Assembly (NCBI GenBank): GCA_026003075.1 | Contig: BPGO01000004.1 | Location: 146,462 to 210,461, forward strand | Reading direction: 5' to 3' | DNA: 64,000 bases | Source: Fimbriimonadales bacterium | Lineage (GTDB): Bacteria; Armatimonadota; Fimbriimonadia; Fimbriimonadales; GBS-DC | Shown here: in pieces, positions 54,777 through 63,412 of the stretch | Position numbering within the stretch: position 1 is the stretch's first letter | How the letters are laid out: every line of letters begins with the position of its first letter | Translations under genes and position numbers: made by a program | Notes under the pieces: generated by a model | Told to the model about the DNA's origin: nothing | The model's input: only the letters and a program-made list of their open reading frames with translations | Database searches by the model: none

Positions 54777-55871
54777 ATGGCGCGCAGCGACACCGCTTGG
54801 AAACTCTTCCTGGAACAACCAGACTATCTACGCTCCATCATCCGCCGTGCTGACCCGATACTGTATGAACTCATCGACTGGCAACGCGGCGTGGAGTATC
54901 TGGACAATGAACTGCAACAAATCGCCCCCCAAAGCGTCACGGGGCGTCAGATTGTTGATAAGTTGGTGCGCGTTTTCTTGGCGGATGGCGCCGAGCAGTG
55001 GGTGCTGGTGCATATAGAGGTTCAGTCGCAGCCTAATCCGCTTTTTGCGGAGCGGATGTACGCCTACAACGCGACGGCTTGGCTGCGGTATCGTCAGCAG
55101 GTGTTGAGCCTTGCGATTTTAGCGGATACACGCCGCCACTGGCGTCCGACGCGCTACGAACGCGCTTTGGGGAACCATAGGCTGTTGTTTGAGTTTGTGT
55201 CGTTGAAGTTGATGGATTTGGATGAGGGCGATTTGTTGGCGGATCCCGAGCCTGCGGCGTTGGTGATATTGGCGTTCAAGCGTGCTGGAGAGACGAAGCG
55301 CAACGCCGAGTTGCGTCTTCAGGCGCGTTTGGAGTTGTTGCGTTTGACAGTGGAGCGAGGGTATAATGAGGAACAGACGACGAACCTGTTGGGGTTTTTG
55401 GAGTGGATTATGGATCTGCCGAAGTTGTTGGAGCGCGAGTACGAGCGCGCGATTGAGGAGTACAAACGCGAGACGGGGGTCAAGATAGTGCCTCGTATTG
55501 TGGAGATGACGCTGCGCGAGGGGCTGGAGCAGGGCATTCAACAAGGCATTCAGCAGGGCATTCAGCAGGGCATTCAGCAGGGCATTCAGCAGGGCATTCA
55601 GCAGGGCATTCAGCAAGGCATTCAGCAGGGCATTCAACAAGGCATTCAACAAGGTGCCCAGCAGTCCCTAATCCGTTTGCTGTCTCATCTGTTTGGGCGC
55701 GTGCCTCGCGATGTTATAAGGACGATTCGTGGGATTCAGGATGTTGAGCAGTTGATGGCGCTTCAGGCAGTAGCGTTGGAGTGTGGGTCTATGTCTGTTT
55801 TTCGGGAGCGTCTCAAGGAGGTGCTTGAGTCGGCGCCGCAGCAGGAGCCGTCTTCCAACGGTCAGTCGTAG
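54777..55871 (+). CDS. Rpn-family PD-(D/E)XK nuclease with (GIQQ)n linker
   Basis: The 364-aa product fits the Rpn/PDDEXK transposase-like family: helical start (DTAWKLFLEQPDYLRSIIRR), nuclease core VLVHIEVQSQPNPLFAERMY with the ExQ motif replacing ExK, and AYNATAWLRYRQQVLSLAI. Ten perfect GIQQ repeats follow at about residues 253-292, then a helical C-terminus. Family members promote recombination and are often mobile and repeat-bearing. A TATAAT box at 54763-54768 lies just upstream, so the mRNA leader would be very short. Confidence 0.85.
   Translation: MARSDTAWKLFLEQPDYLRSIIRRADPILYELIDWQRGVEYLDNELQQIAPQSVTGRQIVDKLVRVFLADGAEQWVLVHIEVQSQPNPLFAERMYAYNATAWLRYRQQVLSLAILADTRRHWRPTRYERALGNHRLLFEFVSLKLMDLDEGDLLADPEPAALVILAFKRAGETKRNAELRLQARLELLRLTVERGYNEEQTTNLLGFLEWIMDLPKLLEREYERAIEEYKRETGVKIVPRIVEMTLREGLEQGIQQGIQQGIQQGIQQGIQQGIQQGIQQGIQQGIQQGIQQGAQQSLIRLLSHLFGRVPRDVIRTIRGIQDVEQLMALQAVALECGSMSVFRERLKEVLESAPQQEPSSNGQS
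55533..55652 (+). repeat. Ten tandem 12-bp repeats encoding GIQQ
   Basis: The unit GGCATTCAGCAG (with CAACAA or CAGCAA variants in four units) is repeated ten times without interruption, followed by a degenerate GGTGCCCAGCAG unit. The unit length is a multiple of three, so gain or loss keeps the frame. Confidence 0.95.
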
Positions 55872-55923
55872 TGTGATTGGAGCGAGCCGCTTCAACGGCT
55901 TGAGGGCAGGTGTTGTTTAAATC

Positions 55924-56796
55924 TTACCGTAGCATTGCCCGTTGAGAGCGCGAGGGAGATTGAAACAACGGCTTCAGTTGCGCTACTCGTGCGTCATAGG
56001 CTGCACTGTCGTCGTAGACTACCAGCAGGTTTGTGAGTTTGCGTCGGGGCAACACCTTCACTTGGCGGCGGTAGTAGAGGCAGCTCGATCCGCCGCCATC
56101 CAATGCAATTGCGTCGGTTGCACCCAGCGTGCGTAGAACCCACGCTAAACGGCGCAACGAGATAGGGCGCTCCACCACCACCATCAGCAATTTATTCTGT
56201 TTCGTGACACCGACTGCCACGCGCTGGCTGTTGGCATAGACGCGCCTGTCGCGAAAGCCTTCGCCTTGGGGATAGAGCGAAACCTTCCCCCTTTGCAGCA
56301 AGCGCGGTCCCGCCCCCAACACCAAGCGATAGTCGCTCCAGTCGCGCTGGCGATGGAGTTGCTGCCGAATGAAGCGCACCTGATTGTCGTAGGTGATGCA
56401 GAGCGCGGTGCCGACGCCGCCGAAATGCACACGCTCGCCCTCAATTACAATATCTCCCACGGGCAGCTTCGTGCTGGTGCTGAAATAAGTTCCTGTAATT
56501 GCGGCTGTAGGACGCGAACGTGCCAGTAGCTCCCAAATCGATTCGTCCCTGCCCAACCGCCGCGCTGTGACGACGCTCACCCGCACATTGGGGTTGTTCA
56601 GGTCAGCGACGACATAGCGCACAGGCACACCCCCTACCTTGCGATACAGCAGTTTTACCGATTCGCCTGACATCGGTTGCGGTTTTGGGAGCGTGGCGGC
56701 ATGCGCCGATAGAAAACTCGGCTCCTGCCAGTAGCCCTGATAGATTAGCGAACCCAAGAGACACAGCAGTAGAATCCCCAATCGCAATGGACCCAC
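55924..56796 (-). CDS. Secreted phosphodiester glycosidase (NAGPA) family protein
   Basis: The 290-aa product has an N-terminal signal-anchor (LGILLLCLLGSLIYQG). NAGPA-domain motifs include ITGTYFSTSTKLPVGDIVI, GVTKQNKLLMVVVER and ATDAIALDGGGSSCLYY. Family enzymes hydrolyse phosphodiester-linked sugars, for instance in wall teichoic acid-like polymers; the substrate here is unknown. The start is GTG 56796 with AGGTAG upstream. Confidence 0.85.
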   Translation of the reverse strand: MGPLRLGILLLCLLGSLIYQGYWQEPSFLSAHAATLPKPQPMSGESVKLLYRKVGGVPVRYVVADLNNPNVRVSVVTARRLGRDESIWELLARSRPTAAITGTYFSTSTKLPVGDIVIEGERVHFGGVGTALCITYDNQVRFIRQQLHRQRDWSDYRLVLGAGPRLLQRGKVSLYPQGEGFRDRRVYANSQRVAVGVTKQNKLLMVVVERPISLRRLAWVLRTLGATDAIALDGGGSSCLYYRRQVKVLPRRKLTNLLVVYDDSAAYDARVAQLKPLFQSPSRSQRAMLR

Positions 56797-56961
56797 CTAC
56801 CTGTTTGGACGGCGCAGAGTGTCGCAAGGTTGCGGCAATCGCCTACTTCTATATACGCAAGTTTTGGGGATTTCCTGCCTGCGAATTCTACGAGTTTGCA
56901 CCACCAAGGTATACTCTAAGCGTATCGACTCTTTGTTTCTACGGACTATGGAGGTAACCCT

Positions 56962-58440
56962 ATGGCTTATCGTGATTTTCAAGAGTTTCTGCTACGCCTT
57001 GAGCAAGAGAACGAACTCAAGCGCATTCACTATCCGTTAGACCCCTACCTTGAGATTACCGAGGTCGCCGATCGAGTGATGAAGTCGGGAGGACCTGCCC
57101 TGCTGGTTGAGCGTCCCAAAGGCTACGACATTGCGGTCGCCATTAACACGATGGGTTCCAAGCGGAGGATGAGCCTAGCGCTGGGCGTGGACGATTATGA
57201 AACGATTGCCCAAGAAATCGCAGCACTCACCCAACCAGAGCTACCGCAGATGGAAGGCGGGCTACTGGGCAAGCTGCGCGCGCTGCCCGAAGTGATGCCC
57301 CAGCTCGGCAGGCTGTTGCAAGTCGCCCGCAGTGCGCCGCCAATCACGGTCAAAGAGGGCATCTCGCAAGAGGTGGTCAAAACCGGCGATCAGATAGACC
57401 TGTTTGAGTTCCCTATCCTGCATTGCTGGCCTCAGGATGGGGGACGCTATATCACGCTGCCGCTCGTGTTCACGCACGACCCCAACACAGGCAAGCGGAA
57501 TGTGGGGATGTATCGGATTCAGGTATTAGACAAGCGCACCACAGCGATGCACTGGCAAATTCACAAAGTGGGCGCAGAGCATTACCAGCACGCAGAGCAG
57601 CAGGGCGAACCGATTCAGGTCGCGGTCGTGCTGGGCGACGACCCCGCCCTTACCTTCAGCGCGATCGCCCCCTTGCCGCCCGCCATCGACGAGCTGATGT
57701 TCGCAGGATTCCTGCGCAAGAAACCCGTGGAACTCGTTCCTGCCAAGACCGTCGATCTCAAAGTGCCCGCCAACGCCGAGATTGTCATCGAAGGCTATAT
57801 TAACCCTGGCGAGCGGTGCTTAGAAGGCCCCTTCGGCGACCACACAGGCTACTACAGCCTTGCGGACTATTACCCTGTGTTCCATGTAACGGCGATCACC
57901 CACCGCCGCAAGCCTGTATATCCTGCGACCATCGTCGGCATCCCGCCGATGGAGGATGGCTGGATGGGCAAGGCGGTAGAGCGAATCTTTCTGCCACTGG
58001 TGCGCCTTACCGTACCCGAAATCGTCGATATGAACCTGCCGGTGGAAGGGGTGTTCCACAACTTCTGCTTCGTCAGCATTCGCAAGCGCTATCCGGGGCA
58101 CGCCTTCAAAGTGATGAACGCCCTCTGGGGGTTGGGGCAGCTGATGTTCAGTAAATTCATCGTGGTGTTCGATGAAGAGGTGAATGTGCATGACCTCGGC
58201 GAGGTCATCTGGCGGCTCGGCGCGAATGTAGACCCCGAGCGCGACACGCTGATTGTCAAGGGACCCGTCGATGTGCTGGATCATGCCAGCCCGTATGTGG
58301 GCTACGGCAGCAAAATCGGCTTCGACGCCACGACCAAGTGGAAAGAGGAGGGCTTCACCCGCGAGTGGCCCGAGGTGATCCGCATGGCGCCCGAAGTGAA
58401 AGCGAAAATCGACGCCATTTGGGATCAGTTGGGACTTTAG
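56962..58440 (+). CDS. UbiD-family prenylated-FMN-dependent decarboxylase
   Basis: The 492-aa product has the UbiD fold, with MYRIQVLDKRTTAMHWQIHK and the catalytic E-R-E region VIEGYINPGERCLEGPFGDH. Length matches UbiD/MqnL-type enzymes of quinone biosynthesis. It needs prenyl-FMN from a UbiX enzyme, which is not in the window. A GGAGG RBS precedes ATG 56962. Confidence 0.92.
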   Translation: MAYRDFQEFLLRLEQENELKRIHYPLDPYLEITEVADRVMKSGGPALLVERPKGYDIAVAINTMGSKRRMSLALGVDDYETIAQEIAALTQPELPQMEGGLLGKLRALPEVMPQLGRLLQVARSAPPITVKEGISQEVVKTGDQIDLFEFPILHCWPQDGGRYITLPLVFTHDPNTGKRNVGMYRIQVLDKRTTAMHWQIHKVGAEHYQHAEQQGEPIQVAVVLGDDPALTFSAIAPLPPAIDELMFAGFLRKKPVELVPAKTVDLKVPANAEIVIEGYINPGERCLEGPFGDHTGYYSLADYYPVFHVTAITHRRKPVYPATIVGIPPMEDGWMGKAVERIFLPLVRLTVPEIVDMNLPVEGVFHNFCFVSIRKRYPGHAFKVMNALWGLGQLMFSKFIVVFDEEVNVHDLGEVIWRLGANVDPERDTLIVKGPVDVLDHASPYVGYGSKIGFDATTKWKEEGFTREWPEVIRMAPEVKAKIDAIWDQLGL

Positions 58441-58495
58441 TTGCGGTAAGGTACAATTGCGGCGCGACACACGGGGCTTGTGAGGGAGGAAGCGT

Positions 58496-58780
58496 ATGAC
58501 GCTCGCGGAGTTCAAGGCAAGTTTGTCGGGCGAGGCGCCGCCCGCGCTCACCCCACCGCTGCTGGGGTTGTGGTACGACGCGCGCGGCGACTGGGATAAG
58601 GCGCATCAAACCGTTCAAAATGACAACTCGCCCGAGAGCGCATGGGTTCACGCCTACCTGCACCGCAAGGAGGGCGACCTCAGCAACGCGCACTACTGGT
58701 ACCGGCGCGCGGGCAAGCCACCCTACAACGGCTCGCTGGAGAGCGAGTGGGAGCAGATCGCGGCGGCGCTGCTGGAGTAG
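58496..58780 (+). CDS. Conserved hypothetical protein with TPR-like helices
   Basis: The 94-aa cytosolic product contains LLGLWYDARGDWDKAHQTVQ and AWVHAYLHRKEGDLSNAHYW, the pattern of a small conserved family seen next to metabolic genes. GGAGG precedes ATG 58496. Function unknown. Confidence 0.7.
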   Translation: MTLAEFKASLSGEAPPALTPPLLGLWYDARGDWDKAHQTVQNDNSPESAWVHAYLHRKEGDLSNAHYWYRRAGKPPYNGSLESEWEQIAAALLE

Positions 58781-58789
58781 TGTTCGGGG

Positions 58790-58976
58790 CGAACGCAACG
58801 ACGCAGAGAGCGCAAGGCTTTAAACAGGGAATCCACTGTGTTTGCTCGCTGCGGACCCGATACATTTCGTTTGGTTCATAGTAATCCAGGTCGATGGCAA
58901 GTTCGTCAAGGAAATCCCAGATGCTTCGCTCACTCGGTGCGCCCTCCTCTTTCACACTCCTTGTGACTATTCTCAT
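58790..58976 (-). pseudogene. Truncated immunity-like or conserved hypothetical fragment
   Basis: The first ~60 codons (MRIVTRSVKEEGAPSERSIW, DFLDELAIDLDYYEPNEMYR) look genuine. They resemble short acidic proteins found near toxin cassettes. The C-terminal part runs antisense into the hypothetical gene at 58496-58780 and is not protein-like. The rest of 58781-59096 holds no other gene. Confidence 0.35.
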
Positions 58977-59096
58977 CAGAAGCGACCTCCATTCTAACCG
59001 AGCACGCTCAACCGAAGGTACAGAAAGATAACATGCCAGCCACCCGGATGGAATACGAAGGATACACCCAAGAGCGCATAAGTAGTGTCTGTATCT

Positions 59097-59300
59097 CTAC
59101 AAATATATAGGGTAATAAAAAAGACAGTATGATACATGCCCACCCAATAAGCAGGAGACGGTTGAAACTTCTGAGGAAGTGGGGGGCGTTTCAGTAGTCG
59201 CCAGCAAAGTAATTGCCCGTTGCTGCCAATATCCTACTAACACAGCAGTAACGGCTACACAAACAGCGCAAGCAATCCAATAGATTAGGAACTCAAGCAT
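59097..59300 (-). CDS. Small membrane protein, likely immunity to lysozyme-like toxin
   Basis: The 67-aa product has one clear N-terminal membrane helix (LIYWIACAVCVAVTAVLVGY) and a second hydrophobic stretch at the end. ATG 59300 has GGAGG seven bases upstream, which decides the start over an earlier frame. It directly follows the peptidoglycan-active tail, so an envelope-located immunity role is plausible. Confidence 0.5.
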   Translation of the reverse strand: MLEFLIYWIACAVCVAVTAVLVGYWQQRAITLLATTETPPTSSEVSTVSCLLGGHVSYCLFYYPIYL

Positions 59301-59395
59301 AGCGATTCCTCCTATTGGCACTACAGGTACGATCGATTCGGAAAACCTCCGTACTGTATATTTGGCTTTCGTTCTTCACATCCCTTTGCAACCAA

Positions 59396-60028
59396 TCAAT
59401 TTTTTATGGTCTTTAGCGGGTGCATAAGCCGTTGTCCATATTCGTTGGGGCGCACTTTCGCGGCGCGTGTATTCGTTGGACCAAGATTATACTCCGTAAG
59501 AATGACAGCCATCTCCCGCGCAGTGAGATGACCAGAACGACCTGGATATCGATTAGGGCGGTTAATGAGTTCTCTGAGTTTCACTGCAGCAAGGACAAGC
59601 TGCAGATATATGTCTGCGTTGTACCTAAGTATAAACTGGGAACGCCCCTCACGAGTGTTGCAGCCTTGTATCTTGCTGGGGTCTAAAATGATTTCGCCCA
59701 TCCTACCACCATAGGTTTCGTTATAGACAACACCTGCAAGGAGTTCGGCAGGAATGCCAACAACATCAGCCACCTGTTTTATCAACTTTCTATACCTACA
59801 AACTATATTTCTTGCGTACGCAGCGTCTGACCCTTCGGGATCAACTTGGTTCACAGGATCATTCCCTGCATACCGATAGAGGTTCGGGTCGCCTGAAGCG
59901 GCGTCGATTGGGATTCTCTGCAGCCACCGTGCCGTGCGGGGGGCGTACTCCCGTGCGCCGACATGGTACAAGCCGGTCGCTGAGATGTATTCGTACCCGT
60001 ACGCCCCGTTCCAGTGGAAGGGCTGCTT
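59396..60028 (-). pseudogene. Orphan RHS tail with lytic-transglycosylase-like toxin domain
   Basis: The frame opens after TGA near 60030 within RHS core (WNGAYGYEYISATGLYHVGA, then DAASGDPNLYRYAGNDPVNQ). After VDPEGSD it switches to a tail with VGIPAELLAGVVYNETYGGR (candidate catalytic Glu) and AVILTEYNLGPTNTRAAKV. These match the Glu and AYNAGP motifs of SLT-type enzymes. It lacks a start of its own, so it is a silent donor cassette unless recombined onto an RHS body. Confidence 0.7.
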
Positions 60029-60092
60029 ACTTCAGATCCTTCACAATTCGCCCACTAATGCAACCTATGAGCCCAGAGGAAACCAGAACCAG

Positions 60093-60635
60093 CTAGAGAC
60101 TTTCATCAGTCCAATCCCAGAAAGAAAAACTCACTCCTGTAGCTCGCATCCGCGCTAACATGCGGTCTTTTGCCCCGAGAGGACAGTGCAAAATGGTATG
60201 AAACGGAACGGGTGGTTGACGACTTGCCCACTCCTCTGCAGCTGTCTGTAAGACTTTAATCAAAGTTCTAAAATCTTCCTCAGAATCGGCTAATAATTGA
60301 TCGCTATTCAAGAACACCAGAATATAACCCTTTGCAGGGAGCCAATCTGCCAAATCTGCTAAACACTCATCCAAAGCATCCCAGTTATGCCCAAAGTATG
60401 GTGGAAATTCCAAAACCTTTGCAAACTCTCTCAAGCAGGACTGTTTCGTTGAGCACCTACGCCCCTGTAAAGTATGAATCACGAACTGAGGGAAAGTCCC
60501 TTGATCACGAAATTGGTACGCAAACCACTCGGTGATTGTTTGATACTGGCAAATCACCAAGTGGAGCCAGGGAGGCGAGGCACTTATCAACATCTTAACA
60601 AAGCTTTCGCAAGCCATGCCAACATCACCTGCCAT
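60093..60635 (-). CDS. Barstar-family ribonuclease inhibitor
   Basis: The 180-aa product has a ~75-residue N-terminal extension and then a barstar domain. This contains LREFAKVLEFPPYFGHNWDA, DECLADLADWLPAKGYILVF and FHTILHCPLG. Barstar plugs the active site of barnase-like RNases. ATG 60635 follows immediately after the RNase stop (TGA-ATG), so the two are coupled and form a toxin-immunity pair. Confidence 0.9.
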   Translation of the reverse strand: MAGDVGMACESFVKMLISASPPWLHLVICQYQTITEWFAYQFRDQGTFPQFVIHTLQGRRCSTKQSCLREFAKVLEFPPYFGHNWDALDECLADLADWLPAKGYILVFLNSDQLLADSEEDFRTLIKVLQTAAEEWASRQPPVPFHTILHCPLGAKDRMLARMRATGVSFSFWDWTDESL

Positions 60636-61325
60636 TCACTTCTTGATCTCTATGAAGGTTTCGTAGTGATCGGGAGTATACCATGCGCGTCCCGTGTTTA
60701 TATCCACCACAATACGCTCAGTCCCACGATTTTGCCCCTTTACATAAGGGTGAATATCATACTCGCGATAATTCCCACAAGCAGGTAGCTTGCCTTCCCT
60801 GTTCTGAAAAACTCTACCCCCTTTATAGCCCCGAGGGGGAGCCCAGTTGTGGGTCTTTAGGTACTCTAATGTTTCTTTAGCCTCTTCAGGAACTTTAGGG
60901 CGAGCAGATGGCTTAGACTTATTCTTCCTGTCCGCCTGTTTCTTCCCCTGTTCCTGCAGGGCGTTCTTCGCTTCCCGTTTCGCAACCTGCTCTGCCCCTT
61001 CCTCCGCCACCTCCTGAACCACTTTCTTGCCCAAACGCGCCGCTTTGAGCGCATCGCCTCCAGGCAACACGCCTGCTGCTGAAATCGCCGCGTTCGTCCA
61101 GTCGCCTTCTAATGCGTATAGCCCTGCGTTTACTAAGTCAGCGACTTCGCCTACCCCTGGAATGAACCCCGCCACATCCAGCCAGTCGCGCCAGCCCCAC
61201 TCGGCGCCGTCGGGGTCTACTTGGTTGATGGGATCATTCCCGCAATACCGATAGAGGTTCGGGTCGCCTGAAGCCGCATCAATCGGGTCGCGCTGGAGCC
61301 ACCGTGCCGTGCGGGGGTCGTACTC
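60636..61325 (-). pseudogene. Orphan RHS tail with barnase/RNase N1-type toxin
   Basis: After an in-frame TAG the sequence reads EYDPRTARWLQRDPIDAASG and RYCGNDPINQVDPDG. A pre-toxin region (VAGFIPGVGEVADLVNAGLY) and a Lys/Arg/Gln-rich linker follow, ending in a microbial ribonuclease domain. Key residues are E in YREYDIHPYVKG, R in GTERIVVD and H in WYTPDHYETF. No start codon of its own is likely used, so it appears to be a silent RHS tail. The toxin domain itself is intact and paired with barstar. Confidence 0.8.
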
Positions 61326-61362
61326 CTAACCCCCAATCGCACAAACCCTCGAATACACCCCC

Positions 61363-62610
61363 TCACCGCAAGCGACGCAACCCACGACCTACCAAACGCA
61401 CAGGCTTAGCGCCCCACCCCGCACGCAACTCACCACCCCCCAACCACCAACGCGCTGCACCTACCGTCACCACCGTATACTCGTCCAACGCATCCCCACG
61501 ACGACCCGAACGCGCCGACACATCCGACGCACGACGCGCTGACCACACATCCGCCCAGCCATCCCACCAACGATACAAATCCTCAAACACACGCAACTCC
61601 GCATCCTGCCACCCATACGGCAAATACCAACCCCCACGCAACAACACCGAACCCACCTGCGCCCCCAACTCCAAACGACCATACCACGCCTGACCCACCG
61701 CATCCAAACTCCCCAACTCCATAAACTCCCCCAAACCACCACTCGACAACTCGCCCTCCACCTCCGCAAAGCGCACCCGATCCCGCCACTGCGGACACGA
61801 CAAATAGACCGCCAACTTCAAAGTCGCCTCCGCCTCCGCCTCCGACAACTCCCAAGGCACTTTCTCCACATCCGAAACCCCACGCAACTGATACACACGC
61901 GTCCGAATCCGATCCTCACCAGGCAACCATAACTGCCAAAACACAAATCCATAAGCCCCTTGACCCAACACCGCCTCCAGCCACTCCCGCTGCTCCGAAA
62001 CCGTCGCATAAAAAATCATCCCCAACGGAACCTGCGCCCGCGGCGCGTCCGTGTCCAACTCCAACTCGTAAAAATCGATGCCCGTTATCCGAGCGCGTTT
62101 GATCGCCTGCACCACATCGTCGCGAAAGACCAAATGAGTATGCGTCGGGTCGGGCGCGATAAACAGACGCGCCTCCGCAGGAAACCGAGCGCGAAAGAGC
62201 CGCGCCACCCAGGTACGCCGAATATATTTGTGATCCAGACAATCGTAGCTTTTCAAAAAATGCGGGATATAGTAGACCCCCAACTCCCGCCCGCTCTGGA
62301 GCCCACGCATCTGCACCGGAAGAAACTCTATCTCATCCGACCCCACAAGCGTCTCCAACAACGCCTTGAAGCGCGGCGAAACCACGGGGTAAAGATCAAA
62401 AGTAAAGGTATCGCAATCGCTCCAATCGTCCACATCTTCTATCCACTCCTCGTCAAAAACGGCTGTGGCTGCGGAAGACCACTCCTTGGGGGAAAAGGGG
62501 CGCGGCTTATAGAGACGTTTTTTCAGCGCCGATTTATCCTCAAACGGGATACCTTCAAATTTTTCAATGAATCCAGTGTCCTCTGCAAGGGTGCATGTCC
62601 AGTATTTCAT
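61363..62610 (-). CDS. Imm11-like immunity protein, toxin lost
   Basis: The 415-aa product starts MKYWTCTLAEDTGFIEKFEG behind a good GGAGG RBS. The segment FDLYPVVSPRFKALLETLVG, then EIEFLPVQMRG resembles the Imm11 family. The second half (about 245-415) is of unusual composition: codons end mostly in G or T. The RHS piece upstream (62630-62770) carries no toxin, so this immunity gene is orphaned. Assignment to Imm11 is by pattern only. Confidence 0.6.
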   Translation of the reverse strand: MKYWTCTLAEDTGFIEKFEGIPFEDKSALKKRLYKPRPFSPKEWSSAATAVFDEEWIEDVDDWSDCDTFTFDLYPVVSPRFKALLETLVGSDEIEFLPVQMRGLQSGRELGVYYIPHFLKSYDCLDHKYIRRTWVARLFRARFPAEARLFIAPDPTHTHLVFRDDVVQAIKRARITGIDFYELELDTDAPRAQVPLGMIFYATVSEQREWLEAVLGQGAYGFVFWQLWLPGEDRIRTRVYQLRGVSDVEKVPWELSEAEAEATLKLAVYLSCPQWRDRVRFAEVEGELSSGGLGEFMELGSLDAVGQAWYGRLELGAQVGSVLLRGGWYLPYGWQDAELRVFEDLYRWWDGWADVWSARRASDVSARSGRRGDALDEYTVVTVGAARWWLGGGELRAGWGAKPVRLVGRGLRRLR

Positions 62611-62629
62611 AGTATTCCACCTCCTCTAC

Positions 62630-62770
62630 TTAGGATACCCAACGGGCATCTCCCATTTCTTATTTTCGCAGGCGGGGCGTACTCCCGTGCGCCGACATGG
62701 TACAAACCCGTCGCAGCGAAGCCGTTCCATTTGTAGCCGAGTGCAGCGTTTCGCAGGAAAAGTTGCCCTC
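62630..62770 (-). pseudogene. RHS core scrap without toxin
   Basis: The frame reads LRNAALGYKWNGFAATGLYH and VGAREYAP and then stops being RHS-like (PAKIRNGRCPLGIL). It lacks the DAASGDPNLYRY junction. The remaining 62611-62842 holds no other gene. Confidence 0.65.
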
Positions 62771-62842
62771 AAACAGATCCCATATTCTGAACGCCCCCTG
62801 CGTTGACGACTAAAGGCTGCAGATCGCCTCTGAAAGAGGTAT

Positions 62843-63412
62843 TCACGGCTCCTCTTCGCTAAACAAAGCAAAGTCATAAGCTATCCAATGATAAATACTT
62901 GGGTATGTTGATACCTCTGGCAGTTCCTTCGAGGAACCAAACCAATCCAGTTCATAGAGAGTGTCTTCACCCGAACACACGACGAGCTCCGCAGCCTGCT
63001 CCTCGCCTACCCATCCAATCCGATAACAGTTTGGACGCCAGCGAGTAGGTTCTGGGCGTCCAGGGAACAAAACCGACCCATCGAGCAGGACAATCTCCGC
63101 GTATTCTTCTGCTAACTGGCGTACCGTCGTGGGCAGCGAGTGTATTAGGTCAGGAGGTAACGGTACTGCGGGTTTCGCTTCGAGTACCCACTCCGAGAGG
63201 AGGGCTTGCTTCGCCTGAGCGCGCGCTTCGTCAAGAGGCAATTGGCGTATCTTTTGCCTCAGCTGCTCAAAGCGTTGGCGTTGCTCATCAACACTGTCCC
63301 AGTAGTTTCGCCACACAACTATCAGGCGCCGTCCTATCCACCAGACGCCTATCAGCCCTAAAATGATAGCTACACCAATCATCCACAGTTCTAGCTCACT
63401 CTGAACATTCAT
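62843..63412 (-). CDS. Membrane-anchored putative immunity protein
   Basis: The 189-aa product has an N-terminal membrane helix (LWMIGVAIILGLIGVWWIGR), a coiled stretch (DEQRQRFEQLRQKIRQ) and a soluble alpha/beta domain (YAEIVLLDGSVLFPGRPEPT, YPSIYHWIAYDFALF). The start overlaps the RHS-nuclease stop by 17 nt. Family not recognised. Immunity role is inferred from position. Confidence 0.6.
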   Translation of the reverse strand: MNVQSELELWMIGVAIILGLIGVWWIGRRLIVVWRNYWDSVDEQRQRFEQLRQKIRQLPLDEARAQAKQALLSEWVLEAKPAVPLPPDLIHSLPTTVRQLAEEYAEIVLLDGSVLFPGRPEPTRWRPNCYRIGWVGEEQAAELVVCSGEDTLYELDWFGSSKELPEVSTYPSIYHWIAYDFALFSEEEP

